From Pseudaquabacterium terrae (GTDB taxonomy: Bacteria > Pseudomonadota > Gammaproteobacteria > Burkholderiales > Burkholderiaceae_C): a DNA stretch of 64,000 nucleotides. Below are positions 53,633-62,422 of this stretch, piece after piece (the first letter of the stretch is position 1; the number at the start of each line of letters is the position of its first letter). The translations under genes and the position numbers were made by a program. The DNA lies in NCBI RefSeq assembly GCF_013266755.1, contig NZ_JABRWJ010000001.1:62001-126000 (forward strand), read 5' to 3'. Below the pieces are notes generated by a model. That model saw only the letters and a list, made by a program, of their open reading frames with translations. It was not told where the DNA came from and searched no databases.

Positions 53633-54091
53633 ATGCAAGTCGCCATGACCCCCCAGCAGATCCAGCTCGTGAAATCCACCTGGCAGCAGGTGCTGCCGAT
53701 CCAGGCCGCCGCAGCGGATCTTTTCTACGGCCGCCTGTTCGAGCTGGCGCCAGACACCCGGCCGCTGTTCAAGCGCGACATCCACGCCCAGGGCGCCATG
53801 CTGATGAGCACGCTGGACACGGTGGTGCGCAGCCTGCACGACCTGGGCGCCGTGTTGCCCACGGCCCGACAGCTGGCGCGGCGCCACGTCGGCTACGGCG
53901 TGCAGCCGCAGCACTACGACAGCGTCGGCACGGCCCTGGTCTGGACCCTGGAACAAGGCCTGGGCGCGGCGCTGACGCCGGCCGCCCGCGATGCCTGGCG
54001 CATGGCCTACGAGGCGCTGGCCGATGCGATGAAGGCCGCGGCCTATCCCGCCGATGTGGCTGACTCCGCTGCCGTTCGGGAGGCCGCATGA
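53633..54091 (+). CDS. Single-domain globin
   Basis: A 152-residue globin of the flavohaemoglobin/neuroglobin-like group, without reductase domain. The proximal haem ligand is His85 in ARRHVGYGVQPQHYD, and the E-helix region is HAQGAMLMSTLDTVV. It may bind O2 or NO. ATG 53633 is chosen, and 53645 is also possible. It is first in an operon with a Spy-like and a serine hydrolase gene. Confidence 0.87.
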   Translation: MQVAMTPQQIQLVKSTWQQVLPIQAAAADLFYGRLFELAPDTRPLFKRDIHAQGAMLMSTLDTVVRSLHDLGAVLPTARQLARRHVGYGVQPQHYDSVGTALVWTLEQGLGAALTPAARDAWRMAYEALADAMKAAAYPADVADSAAVREAA

Positions 54092-54510
54092 AGCCCGCCC
54101 GTTCTTCCTGGGCCCAAGTGGTGTATGCCACCGTCGTCGCGACGCTGGCATTGGCCCAACCGGCCCTGGCCGATGAATCGCTGGAGACCGCGCTGGGCCT
54201 GAGCCGGGACCAGGCGCATGCGGTCATGGCCATCGAGAAGACTTACCGCCTCGAATTCGCCGCCAAGCGTGGCGACTTCAACCGCGAGAGCCGCGTCTTG
54301 CGCCGCGCGCACATCGCCCGCGACAGCAGCGCCATCGCCAAGCAGGAGCCTGTCGTGGCTGCGCTGCAGCAGGAGCTGCGCAAGATCCACGCGGCCGAGA
54401 ACGAAAAGATCCGCGCCGTGCTCACGCCCGCTCAACGCACGCGGTTCGAGACCGTGCTCGAGCAGCGCAAGGCCATGCACGGCAGTTCACGCGACGAGCG
54501 GCTGTTCTGA
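54088..54510 (+). CDS. Spy/CpxP-like periplasmic protein
   Basis: A 140-residue protein with a signal peptide ending in ALADE (about residue 29) and a mature all-helical part that includes the LTPAQRTRFETVLEQR motif typical of Spy/CpxP LTxxQ proteins. Members act as periplasmic chaperones or metal-linked sensors. The start overlaps the globin stop (ATGA). Confidence 0.7.
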   Translation: MKPARSSWAQVVYATVVATLALAQPALADESLETALGLSRDQAHAVMAIEKTYRLEFAAKRGDFNRESRVLRRAHIARDSSAIAKQEPVVAALQQELRKIHAAENEKIRAVLTPAQRTRFETVLEQRKAMHGSSRDERLF

Positions 54511-54568
54511 AAGCCGTCGCCCCATGAACGCCCACCCGCACTCAACCATTGCTTCGGGAGCTCCCGAC

Positions 54569-56431
54569 ATGTCTTCGCCCACGCATCCCACCCGCGCGCC
54601 GATCGGCAGCAAACGCCTGTGGACCGGCCTTGCCGCGGCCGCCGCGCTGGCCGTCACGCTGCCGGCCCACGCCTCCGATCTGGTCGGCAGCGACCCGATC
54701 GCACTGACCCGCACGTACCACGGCTCCGACGGCAGCGTGTTCTCGACACGCGCCATCGGCAACACCGTGGTCGGTTTCAGCCAGGATGCGAGCGGCCAGC
54801 GCGCGTTCGTCTTCAACGGCACGCGCTCCGGCATGACGATCACCGGCCAGGTCTACGGCCTGCCCAAGGGCGCCAGCACGCAGCAGGGCCCGCTGAATCT
54901 GACGCTGTCCAACGGCGGCTCGACGCTGCAGCGCACCAGCGGCGAGAACGTCGGTGCGACGACCTGGATCGCCAAGCTGCCGAGCTCGTTCGCCTTTCCG
55001 CACGGCCGCGAGGCGAAATTCCAGTCCACGATGGCCGACGACCTCGACGGCGCCTACCAGGGCTCCGACGGCAGCCGGGCCTACGTGCGCCAGTACGGCG
55101 CGACCGTGGTGACGATGACCGAGCGCTTCGCTGACGCCGATGCGACGCGTCCGGTCTATGCCACCGTCGGCATCGCCACGCGCACGGGCAACGGCCTGGT
55201 CGGCAGCTTCTTCGACCTGCCGCACCAGACCGCCAACCTCAGCGCCGGCCAGTTCATCGGTCAGAAGTCGCCCGCCGCGCGCGACTTCCTGCAGACGCTG
55301 AGCATCCCGGTGCCGGGCTACCCGCCGTTGCGGCAGGTGGTCTATACCGCCGATTACGCGGTGGATCTCGACCGCTTCGCGCAGGAGATCGAGACCCGGC
55401 TGACGCCCTTCGTCGTCGGTTTCAGCTACGCCATCGCGCAGAACGGCCAGGTGCGGCGCACCGGCGCCGGCGGGGCGCGCCGCGCGGTGACCGCCACGAA
55501 TGGCCTGTTGGGGCCGCTGCCGTTCACCGACAACACGCTCAGCGTGATGGCCAGCACCACGAAGACGGTGACGCTGGTCGCGATGCTGCGCGCGCTGCGC
55601 GATCGTGGCGTGTCGGTGGATGCTGCCGTCGGGCCCTACCTGCCGCAGCCCTGGGCGCGTGGACCGGGCATGAACACCGTCACCTTCCGCCAGCTGCTGT
55701 CGCACGGGCTGACGCCCACGGTCGGCAAAGGCCTGCACTACCCGGCCAGCTGCGCGAACAGCCCGTACCTCTGCCTGCGCGACGCGGTGGCCGGCGGCAT
55801 GGTGCGTGATGCCGGCTACCACAACATCCACTACGCGCTGATGCGCTACCTGCTGCCCTACGTGCTGGATCCGGTCGGCGTGACGAACCTGTTCCTGTAC
55901 GAGCCGAGCGAGACGGCACGCAACGAGGAGATGAGCAAGCGCTTCCGCAAATACATGCTCGACATGCTGAAGGAGGTCGGCGTCGATGCCGACTTCAAGT
56001 ACGTCTACGGCGACGGCGAGAACGGTGCCTACCGCTACCAGTGGGGCACGCCGCCGACCGACGAGATCTATCCCTGGATCGCCGACAGCGAGGACGACTA
56101 CCTGGAAGCCGGCCCGGGCGGGCTGAAGATGACGTCCAAGGAGTACGCGCGCTTCCTGTCCAAGCTGGTCAACGGCGCGCTGCTGACGCCCGCGGACCTG
56201 GCCGCCGCGAAGGCCATCGGCTTCGGCGGCGAGGCGCCGGCGATGAACGGCCCCGACGGCGTCGGCCCGCTGTACACGAAGAACGGCGGGGCCGGTGGCG
56301 CGGCGACGCAACTCGTGGTGTACCCAGGCACCGAGGTGTTCATCTCGCAGAACTCGACGGGCAACGAGGCGCAGACCAACAACGCGGCGATGCTGCGGGC
56401 GGCGTGGAAGGCGTCGCTGATCGGGCAATGA
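54569..56431 (+). CDS. Exported serine hydrolase, beta-lactamase class C-like
   Basis: About 620 residues. A signal peptide (LWTGLAAAAALAVTLPAHAS) is followed by a beta-rich N-terminal region (about 30-270) and a beta-lactamase/DD-peptidase-like domain with the catalytic SxxK (MASTTKTVTLV, Ser-Thr-Thr-Lys). The third motif region reads KNGGAGG. The usual second Tyr-x-Asn motif is not clear (HYALMRYLL may take its place), so a true beta-lactamase is unlikely; an esterase or peptidase role is possible. ATG 54569 follows GGGAG, and ATG 54524 is an alternative. Confidence 0.72.
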   Translation: MSSPTHPTRAPIGSKRLWTGLAAAAALAVTLPAHASDLVGSDPIALTRTYHGSDGSVFSTRAIGNTVVGFSQDASGQRAFVFNGTRSGMTITGQVYGLPKGASTQQGPLNLTLSNGGSTLQRTSGENVGATTWIAKLPSSFAFPHGREAKFQSTMADDLDGAYQGSDGSRAYVRQYGATVVTMTERFADADATRPVYATVGIATRTGNGLVGSFFDLPHQTANLSAGQFIGQKSPAARDFLQTLSIPVPGYPPLRQVVYTADYAVDLDRFAQEIETRLTPFVVGFSYAIAQNGQVRRTGAGGARRAVTATNGLLGPLPFTDNTLSVMASTTKTVTLVAMLRALRDRGVSVDAAVGPYLPQPWARGPGMNTVTFRQLLSHGLTPTVGKGLHYPASCANSPYLCLRDAVAGGMVRDAGYHNIHYALMRYLLPYVLDPVGVTNLFLYEPSETARNEEMSKRFRKYMLDMLKEVGVDADFKYVYGDGENGAYRYQWGTPPTDEIYPWIADSEDDYLEAGPGGLKMTSKEYARFLSKLVNGALLTPADLAAAKAIGFGGEAPAMNGPDGVGPLYTKNGGAGGAATQLVVYPGTEVFISQNSTGNEAQTNNAAMLRAAWKASLIGQ

Positions 56432-56450
56432 CAGGGATGTGGATTGTCGG

Positions 56451-57251
56451 CTACCGACTCCTTGAATTGGGCGTCCGCACGCCACAATCCACGATCTCCT
56501 GCTGCATCGCTTCTGCCAGCAGTTCATCGTCGCCGCGCGCAATGACGCCGACGAGGTGCTTCTCGATGGGGCCCAGAAGCCTTCTCATCGAGTCCTCACT
56601 CGCACGTTCCATCGCGAAGAGCGGCGCCGATATCCGGCTGTAGAGTGCGGCAGGCACGTAGTCGCCTTTCGTTTTCGGGAGTTGCTCGCGGGTGTGCTCG
56701 ACCGTTGCCAGCACCTTTGCATACCCTTCGCGAAGCTCTCGCTCTATGAGGTCGATCGCACCGTCAATGCACAATTTCGTGCTTGGGCTGAATGTGTAGA
56801 ACGTGAGATAGCTCGGATCCGTTTGCAGGCTTGAAACCCGTTGGAGCGTCTTGACTTGACTGTCGAGCAGCGCTCCCCACAGCGCGTGCATCTCGTTGCG
56901 GGGCTCGTAGTTCGTCAGCAGCCGCAATTTCGTCTCGACGATGCGTTGCTGCGCCTCCAGGACGGAGCTTGGCACGGAGGTGCGCAATGCATTGGTCTTG
57001 CCCAACAGCTGCGCAGCAGTCACGCGAACCTTGTCGGCGTGCTCGCCCTTCCTGAGCTCCCGGTCCTTGTAGGCACTTGCGCTGAACGAAGCCACTGCAC
57101 CAATGAGCGTGAGGGCCGTGAACGTGTCACTCAGCTTCCATTCCGAGCCCTTCGCCGCAGGACTGGGAATTCGCTGCTTGTGCCACCAGTCTTCCGACCC
57201 ACCAGGCGAGCCCGAAGCCTTGACGATGCGCGGTCCACGTCTGACAAGCAT
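56451..57251 (-). CDS. Membrane-anchored protein of unknown function
   Basis: A 266-residue protein with one hydrophobic helix near residues 47-65 (FTALTLIGAVASFSASAY), then a helical soluble part. No family was recognised. ATG 57251 is chosen because GGGGAA precedes it; an upstream ATG at 57290 is in frame. The neighbours give no hint. Confidence 0.55.
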   Translation of the reverse strand: MLVRRGPRIVKASGSPGGSEDWWHKQRIPSPAAKGSEWKLSDTFTALTLIGAVASFSASAYKDRELRKGEHADKVRVTAAQLLGKTNALRTSVPSSVLEAQQRIVETKLRLLTNYEPRNEMHALWGALLDSQVKTLQRVSSLQTDPSYLTFYTFSPSTKLCIDGAIDLIERELREGYAKVLATVEHTREQLPKTKGDYVPAALYSRISAPLFAMERASEDSMRRLLGPIEKHLVGVIARGDDELLAEAMQQEIVDCGVRTPNSRSR

Positions 57252-57296
57252 GAGTTCCCCCTGGGTGTTCGCAGAGACTGACGATGCCACAGGTCG

Positions 57297-58742
57297 TCAA
57301 TACAGCCGCACCGCCACGTCGAAGTGCCACGTCCGGCGAATCTCGATCACGTCGAAGTCGTGGGCCAATGCCGGCGAGAAGGCCTGGTAGGGCGTCTGGC
57401 TCTGCACGATGCGCCGGACCGCGTCATCGATCTCGGGCACGCCGCTGGACACCACGAAGGTCACCGACTCCACGGACCCGTCGCGCCGGATGGCCACCGT
57501 CACGACGGGATCGATGTGCGGCCGCCTGGCCGCTTCGCGGACCATGTCGATGGTCATGTTCTGATGGATCTTGCGGGCCCAGGCTTCCGCGTACAGCACG
57601 AGCTCGGCGTTGGGGTCGGTGCGCCCGAACAGCCGGCCGCGGCGTGCGCTGCTCCACGAGTACGGCAGGTTGCTGGTCGGGGGCGCTTCTTTCGCGGCCG
57701 CCTCGCGCCGGGCGGCGGCTTCCTCGTCCAGCTGGCGTCCCATCGCGCGACGCGCGGCTTCCCGCCTTGCGTTGTCATCTTCTGCGGCCTGAACGCGCGC
57801 GGCCTCTTGCCGCGCCGCGGCCTGCTGTGCGGCCTTCTGGCGTTCAGCCTCCTGCCGAGCGGCCTCGGCCTGCGCAGCTTTCTGGCGCGCCGCCTCCTGC
57901 TGCTCGGCCTCCTGCCGGGCTGCGGCCTGCTGCGCGGCCTTCTGGCGTTCGGCCTCCAGCCGAGTGGCCTCGATCTGCGCAGCCTTCTGGCGAGCCGCTT
58001 CCTGCAGCTCAGCCTCCTGCCGGGCAGCGGCCTGTTGCGCGGCCTTCTGGCGTTCGGCCTCCTGGCGCGCGATCTCGATGCGTGCCGCTTCCTGGCGCGC
58101 AGCCTCTTGCAGCGCGGCCTCTTGCCGGGCTGCCGCCTGCCGCGCCGCCTGCTGGCGTTCGGTCTCCAGGCGCGCGGCCTCCACCCGCGCCGCTTCCAAC
58201 TGCTCGGCCTGCCGCTCCCGCGCTTCATCAGCGTTATCTCGAGGCGCCGGCAGCGCGCGCTCCGGACTCGAGGCGCTGGGCGCTGCCGCGATGACGGGCG
58301 TCGGCACGGGCGGCGCGGGCGGCACGATCAGCGTGGGCTCGTTCGGTGGTGCCAAGGCGATCACCGCGGGCGGCGGGATCGGTACGGGCGCCGCGTCATC
58401 GGGCGCAACGACGCGCAACGGCGCGTTCGCATCGGCCGCTGGGGGCACGACGATCGGCGCACCGAGAACCGCTTGCTCGACCAGCGCCTGCTGCCGCGGC
58501 TGCACGACCGGCGCGATCGCCGGCGCCGCCGGGGCGATGCGCGGCGGCACGATCACCACGCGCAGCTCGGGCACCTCGATCCGCCGCTCTTGCCACGGGA
58601 AGCCGAGCCCCGGAAGTCCCAGGCCGCCACCGAAGGTCAGGCTCAACAGCAGCGCGTGAATCAGGAGGGAGAGCAGCAGCGCAACGCCCAATCGCTTGCG
58701 TTCCGCGCCCTCGGATCCGTTCGTGAACCGCATCCGGTCCAT
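57297..58742 (-). CDS. TolA/TonB-like envelope protein with repeat
   Basis: A 481-residue protein of the TolA/TonB type. It has a short N terminus, one TM helix (VALLLSLLIHALLLSLTFG), a Pro-rich linker (about 60-165), a long Ala/Glu/Gln/Arg coiled-coil rod (170-350) and a C-terminal domain ending in a TonB-like fold (about 390-481, PVVTVAIRRDGSVESV, GVPEIDDAVRRIV). It likely spans the periplasm and couples inner to outer membrane. The rod contains a 35-residue repeat. Confidence 0.75.
   Translation of the reverse strand: MDRMRFTNGSEGAERKRLGVALLLSLLIHALLLSLTFGGGLGLPGLGFPWQERRIEVPELRVVIVPPRIAPAAPAIAPVVQPRQQALVEQAVLGAPIVVPPAADANAPLRVVAPDDAAPVPIPPPAVIALAPPNEPTLIVPPAPPVPTPVIAAAPSASSPERALPAPRDNADEARERQAEQLEAARVEAARLETERQQAARQAAARQEAALQEAARQEAARIEIARQEAERQKAAQQAAARQEAELQEAARQKAAQIEATRLEAERQKAAQQAAARQEAEQQEAARQKAAQAEAARQEAERQKAAQQAAARQEAARVQAAEDDNARREAARRAMGRQLDEEAAARREAAAKEAPPTSNLPYSWSSARRGRLFGRTDPNAELVLYAEAWARKIHQNMTIDMVREAARRPHIDPVVTVAIRRDGSVESVTFVVSSGVPEIDDAVRRIVQSQTPYQAFSPALAHDFDVIEIRRTWHFDVAVRLY
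57795..58154 (-). repeat. 105-bp tandem repeat encoding the coiled-coil rod
   Basis: Units at residues 197-231, 232-266 and 267-301, plus a partial fourth, share the pattern QKAAQQAAARQEAE...QEAARQKAAQ. The 35-residue period equals five heptads, so units can be added or lost without breaking the coiled coil. Confidence 0.75.
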
Positions 58743-58872
58743 TGTCCATGCCGGGATGACCGGGGACCGCGGCGCGCCCGGCGCCATGTCGTCTTGGCCG
58801 GCGCGGCGCGATACTGCGCGCCGTACGCCCACGCCGGGCCGGGCACCGGCCCGCGGCGCTCGGCTCTCCGCC

Positions 58873-60612
58873 ATGCCCTTGCTGTGTCGCCTGCTGCTGA
58901 TCCTCGTTCTCGCCTGCGGAGCGGCACCGGACGTTCGGGCCCAGGCGCCGCTGGCGCTCGATGACGCGGCCGGCCGCGTCGACGCCTGGCCCGCAATCAC
59001 GGTGCTCGTCGAGCCCGCCGGGCCGCTCGGCCTGGAGCAGGCGCGTGCCGCGGCCGCGCAGTTCAAGCCACCCGGGGGCGCGCGCGGCTCGCTGGGCTTA
59101 AGCAAGGCGGGCGTGTGGCTGCGGCTGCCGCTGCGCGTGGCGCCCGGCTCCGATGGCCGCTGGGTGCTGGACATCGACTACCCGCCTTTGAACCGCGTCG
59201 ACGTGCACCTGGTGACGGGCGGGCGCGCCGTGCGCAGCGTGACGCTGGGCAACCTGCAGCGCTTCGCCGATCGCCCGCTGGGCAGCCGAACGCTGGCCGT
59301 GCCGCTGGACCTGCCGCCGGACATGTCGCAAGGAGCAGAGGCTGAGCTGTGGCTGCGCGTGCAGGCCAGCGGCGGGCTGATCCTGCCGATCACGCTGTCG
59401 AAACCCGCCACCTTCCATGCCCTCGCGCTGCGCGAGCAATTGCTGCAGGGTCTGCTCGGCGGGCTGGGCCTGTTTCTCGTTCTCTACAGCCTGATGCAGT
59501 GGCTGACGCTGCGCGAGCACCTGTTCGGCAAGTACGCGCTGCTGACCAGCGCCAGCGTGATGTTCTCGGTGTTCCAGTTCGGCATCGGTGCGCAGGTGCT
59601 GTGGCCCGATCGGCCCTGGGTCGAGCTGCATGCCGGCGGGCTGTGTGCGCTGCTGGCCTCGGCCGGCTCGGCGCTGTTCGTCGAGCATGCGCTGCGGCCG
59701 CATCGCTGGCGCGGCTTCGCAGCGCTGATGAAGGGCGTGGCCGCGCTGCTGGTCACCGCCGCGGCCGCGTTTGCGCTGGACCTGCTCGACGTGCACCAGG
59801 TCAGCGCCGTCATCGGCACCTTGGGGCTCGCGCCGGCGCTGCTGGGCCTGCCCGGCGCGGTGGTGCTGGCGCGCCGCGGTGATGGCGTCGGCTGGGCGTT
59901 GCTGGCGGCGTGGCTGGGCTACTTCGTGGCGACCGCGGTGATGGTCGGCCTGATCCGCGGCCGCATCGACGCCGGTTTCTGGAGCCTGCATTCCTTTCAG
60001 CTCGGCGCCACGCTCGACATCCTGCTGTTCATGCGCGTGATCGCCCTGCGGCTGAAGGCGGTGCAGCTGGCCGCCCAGCGCGCGACGCGAGAGCGCGAGG
60101 CGCTGCTGTCGATGGCCCACGCCGATCCGCTGACCGGGCTGGCCAACCGCCGTGGCCTGCATGCGGCACTCGACCACGCGCTGCCGCGGGCCACGCCGCA
60201 GCGGCAGGTGGCGGTGTTCCTGCTCGACCTGGACGGCTTCAAGGCGGTCAACGACCAGCACGGCCACGAGGCCGGCGACGAGCTGCTCGTCGCGGTGGCG
60301 CGCCGCCTGCAGGCCAGCGTGCGCAGCGATGCCGGCGACCTGGTGGCGCGGCTGGGCGGCGACGAGTTCGTCATCGTCGTCGGCGGCCTGCGCGAAGAGC
60401 GTCAGGCGCGCGAGGTGGCCGATCACCTGCTGCGTTGTTTCACCGAACCCTTCGCGCTCGCCGGCGGCACGCCCTGCCGGCTCGGCACGACGATCGGCTT
60501 TGCGCTGGCGCCGGCGGACGGCGCCGAGACCGCGCTGCTGCTCAAGCGCGCCGATGCGGCGATGTACCGCGGCAAGCAAGGTGGGGCCAGCGTCGTCGCG
60601 CATGCGGGGTGA
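58873..60612 (+). CDS. Diguanylate cyclase with 7TMR-DISM-type sensor
   Basis: A 579-residue membrane protein. It has a signal peptide (MPLLCRLLLILVLACGAAPD), a periplasmic 7TMR-DISMED2-like domain (about 30-180), seven TM helices (about 190-400) and a GGDEF domain with intact motif GGDEF (495-499). It should make cyclic di-GMP in response to a periplasmic signal. The usual inhibitory RxxD site reads DAGD, so product inhibition may be absent. ATG 58873 is chosen because the signal peptide begins there. Confidence 0.85.
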   Translation: MPLLCRLLLILVLACGAAPDVRAQAPLALDDAAGRVDAWPAITVLVEPAGPLGLEQARAAAAQFKPPGGARGSLGLSKAGVWLRLPLRVAPGSDGRWVLDIDYPPLNRVDVHLVTGGRAVRSVTLGNLQRFADRPLGSRTLAVPLDLPPDMSQGAEAELWLRVQASGGLILPITLSKPATFHALALREQLLQGLLGGLGLFLVLYSLMQWLTLREHLFGKYALLTSASVMFSVFQFGIGAQVLWPDRPWVELHAGGLCALLASAGSALFVEHALRPHRWRGFAALMKGVAALLVTAAAAFALDLLDVHQVSAVIGTLGLAPALLGLPGAVVLARRGDGVGWALLAAWLGYFVATAVMVGLIRGRIDAGFWSLHSFQLGATLDILLFMRVIALRLKAVQLAAQRATREREALLSMAHADPLTGLANRRGLHAALDHALPRATPQRQVAVFLLDLDGFKAVNDQHGHEAGDELLVAVARRLQASVRSDAGDLVARLGGDEFVIVVGGLREERQAREVADHLLRCFTEPFALAGGTPCRLGTTIGFALAPADGAETALLLKRADAAMYRGKQGGASVVAHAG

Positions 60613-60633
60613 CCTGCGGACTGGCCTGCGCGA

Positions 60634-60653
60634 TACTGATGTTTTGTACAGTC
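60634..60653. promoter_or_regulatory. LexA (SOS) box upstream of umuDC
   Basis: TACTG, ten bases, CAGT: the element TACTGATGTTTTGTACAGTC fits the CTG-N10-CAG LexA consensus. It ends 14 bases before the umuD start, as expected for an SOS-regulated umuDC operon. Confidence 0.75.
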
Positions 60654-60666
60654 TCCGGAGACTTCC

Positions 60667-61041
60667 ATGGGCAGCAGCGTCGCCATCAGCTTCGGCTCGC
60701 CGGCCAGCGAAAGCGGCGTCACGCGGCTGGATCTCAACGACATCCTGATCCGCCATCCGCAGGCGGCCTTCCTGATGCGCATCGTCGGCGGCTCGATGCG
60801 CGATGCCGGTGTCGACGATGGTGACCTGGCCCTGATCGACCGGGCGATGAACGCGGCACACGGCCAGGTGGTGGTGGCCATCGTCGGCGACGAGTTGATC
60901 TGCCGCCGCCTGCACCAGCGCGGCGCCGACGTGCGCCTCCAAGCCGCCGATCCCGCCTGCCCCGACTGGGTGGCCGGTGATGGCGAAGAGCTGCAGATCT
61001 GGGGCGTCGTCACCCATGTGATCCGGCCGCTCGCGGCTTGA
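60667..61041 (+). CDS. umuD: UmuD-like protein lacking the cleavage site and catalytic Lys
   Basis: A 124-residue S24-family protein. It aligns with E. coli UmuD from about residue 20 onward, so the N-terminal arm and the Cys24-Gly25 cleavage site are missing. The nucleophile Ser43 is kept (GGSMRDAGVDDGD), but the general-base Lys97 is Arg80 here (GDELICRRL). It therefore resembles a ready-made UmuD' that cannot self-cleave. It would pair with the UmuC that follows. The SOS box lies just upstream. Confidence 0.8.
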   Translation: MGSSVAISFGSPASESGVTRLDLNDILIRHPQAAFLMRIVGGSMRDAGVDDGDLALIDRAMNAAHGQVVVAIVGDELICRRLHQRGADVRLQAADPACPDWVAGDGEELQIWGVVTHVIRPLAA

Positions 61042-61051
61042 GGGGCGGCCC

Positions 61052-62371
61052 GTGTTCGCACTCGTCGACGTCAACAACATGTACGTCAGCTGCGAGCGGG
61101 TGTTTCGCCCGTCGCTGAACGCGCGCCCGGTGGTCGTGCTGTCGAACAACGACGGCGCCTGCATCGCCCGCAGCAACGAGGCCAAGGAGCTGGGCGTGCG
61201 CATGGCCCAGCCGTGGTTCGAGGTGCGGCATCTGGAGCGCACGGCCGGGCTGATCGCGCTGTCGGCCAACTTCGAGCTGTACGGCGACATGTCCGCCCGC
61301 ATGATGGCGCTGGCCGCCGAGTTCGCGCCGCGGCAGGAGATCTACAGCATCGACGAATGCTTCCTCGACTTCGACGGCGTGCCGGGCGACCTGGCGGCGA
61401 TCGGCCGCGCGCTGCGCAGCAAGGTGCTGCAATGGACCGGCCTGCCGACGAGCGTGGGCTTCGCGCCGACGAAGACGCTGGCGAAGCTGGCCAACCACGT
61501 CGCGAAGACGGCCGAGCGCAAGCCGGGCAGCTACCCGCGCGCGCTGGCCCAGGTGTGCAACTTCGGTGAGCTCACCGCGCCGCAGCTCGAGGCGGTGATG
61601 CGCGCCACCGAGGTCGGCGCCGTCTGGGGCATCGGGCGCAAGACCACCGCGCGTCTGAACGAGGGCGGCATCACCACCGTGCTCGACCTGCTGCGCGCCG
61701 ACGCCTCGGCGCTGCGGCGCCAGTTCAGCGTCGTCATCGAGAAGACGGTGCGTGAGCTGCGCGGCACCGCGTGCATGAGCGTCGACGACGCGCCCGATGC
61801 CAATCAGCAGATCATGTGCTCGCGCTCGTTCGGCGCGCCGGTGACCGACCTGCCCACGCTGATCGAGGTGGCCAGCCAGTTCACGACCCAGGTGGCACGC
61901 AAGCTGCGCGACCAGCGCAGTGTGGCCGGTGCGGTGCAGGTGTTCATCGCCACCAGTCCGTACCGCCAGAACGACCGCCAGCACGCGCCGAGCGCGACGC
62001 TGCCCCTGCCCCGGCCCAGCGCCGACACCCGCGTGCTGATCGCGGCGGCCGTGCGCGCGCTGCGCAGCATCCATCGCCCCGGCTTCAACTACGTCAAGGC
62101 GGGCGTGATGCTGGTCGACCTGCAGCCGGAGGGCCAGCCGGACGCGACGCCGGATCTGTTCGGCTTCGATCCGCCGACCGACGCACCGCAGCGCAGCGCC
62201 GAGAAGCTGATGACCGCGCTCGATGCGCTGAACCAGCGCTTCGGGCGCGATGCCGTCACCGTCGCCAGCGCGGCACGCCACGGCGGACCCAGCGCGCACG
62301 CCTCGCGGCAGGAGCGGCGCTCGCCGCGCTACACGACGCGGCTCGACGAGATCGCCACGGCGCGCGCGTAG
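61052..62371 (+). CDS. umuC: DNA polymerase V catalytic subunit
   Basis: A 439-residue Y-family polymerase. It starts FALVDVNNMYVSCERVF and contains the catalytic YSIDECFLDF and the palm/thumb segment GLPTSVGFAPTKTLAKLANHVAK. The C-terminal domain ends with SPRYTTRLDEIA. It performs translesion synthesis with UmuD'. The start is GTG 61052, 10 bases after the umuD stop. Confidence 0.92.
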   Translation: MFALVDVNNMYVSCERVFRPSLNARPVVVLSNNDGACIARSNEAKELGVRMAQPWFEVRHLERTAGLIALSANFELYGDMSARMMALAAEFAPRQEIYSIDECFLDFDGVPGDLAAIGRALRSKVLQWTGLPTSVGFAPTKTLAKLANHVAKTAERKPGSYPRALAQVCNFGELTAPQLEAVMRATEVGAVWGIGRKTTARLNEGGITTVLDLLRADASALRRQFSVVIEKTVRELRGTACMSVDDAPDANQQIMCSRSFGAPVTDLPTLIEVASQFTTQVARKLRDQRSVAGAVQVFIATSPYRQNDRQHAPSATLPLPRPSADTRVLIAAAVRALRSIHRPGFNYVKAGVMLVDLQPEGQPDATPDLFGFDPPTDAPQRSAEKLMTALDALNQRFGRDAVTVASAARHGGPSAHASRQERRSPRYTTRLDEIATARA

Positions 62372-62422
62372 CCCTGCCACTACGATCGGCTCTCGAAACG
62401 TTGACCCCGGACCAGAAAGACG

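Noticed and set aside
54569-56431. Calling this gene a beta-lactamase resistance gene
   Set aside because: Only the SxxK motif is convincing; the Tyr motif is unclear and the protein has a large unrelated N-terminal domain.
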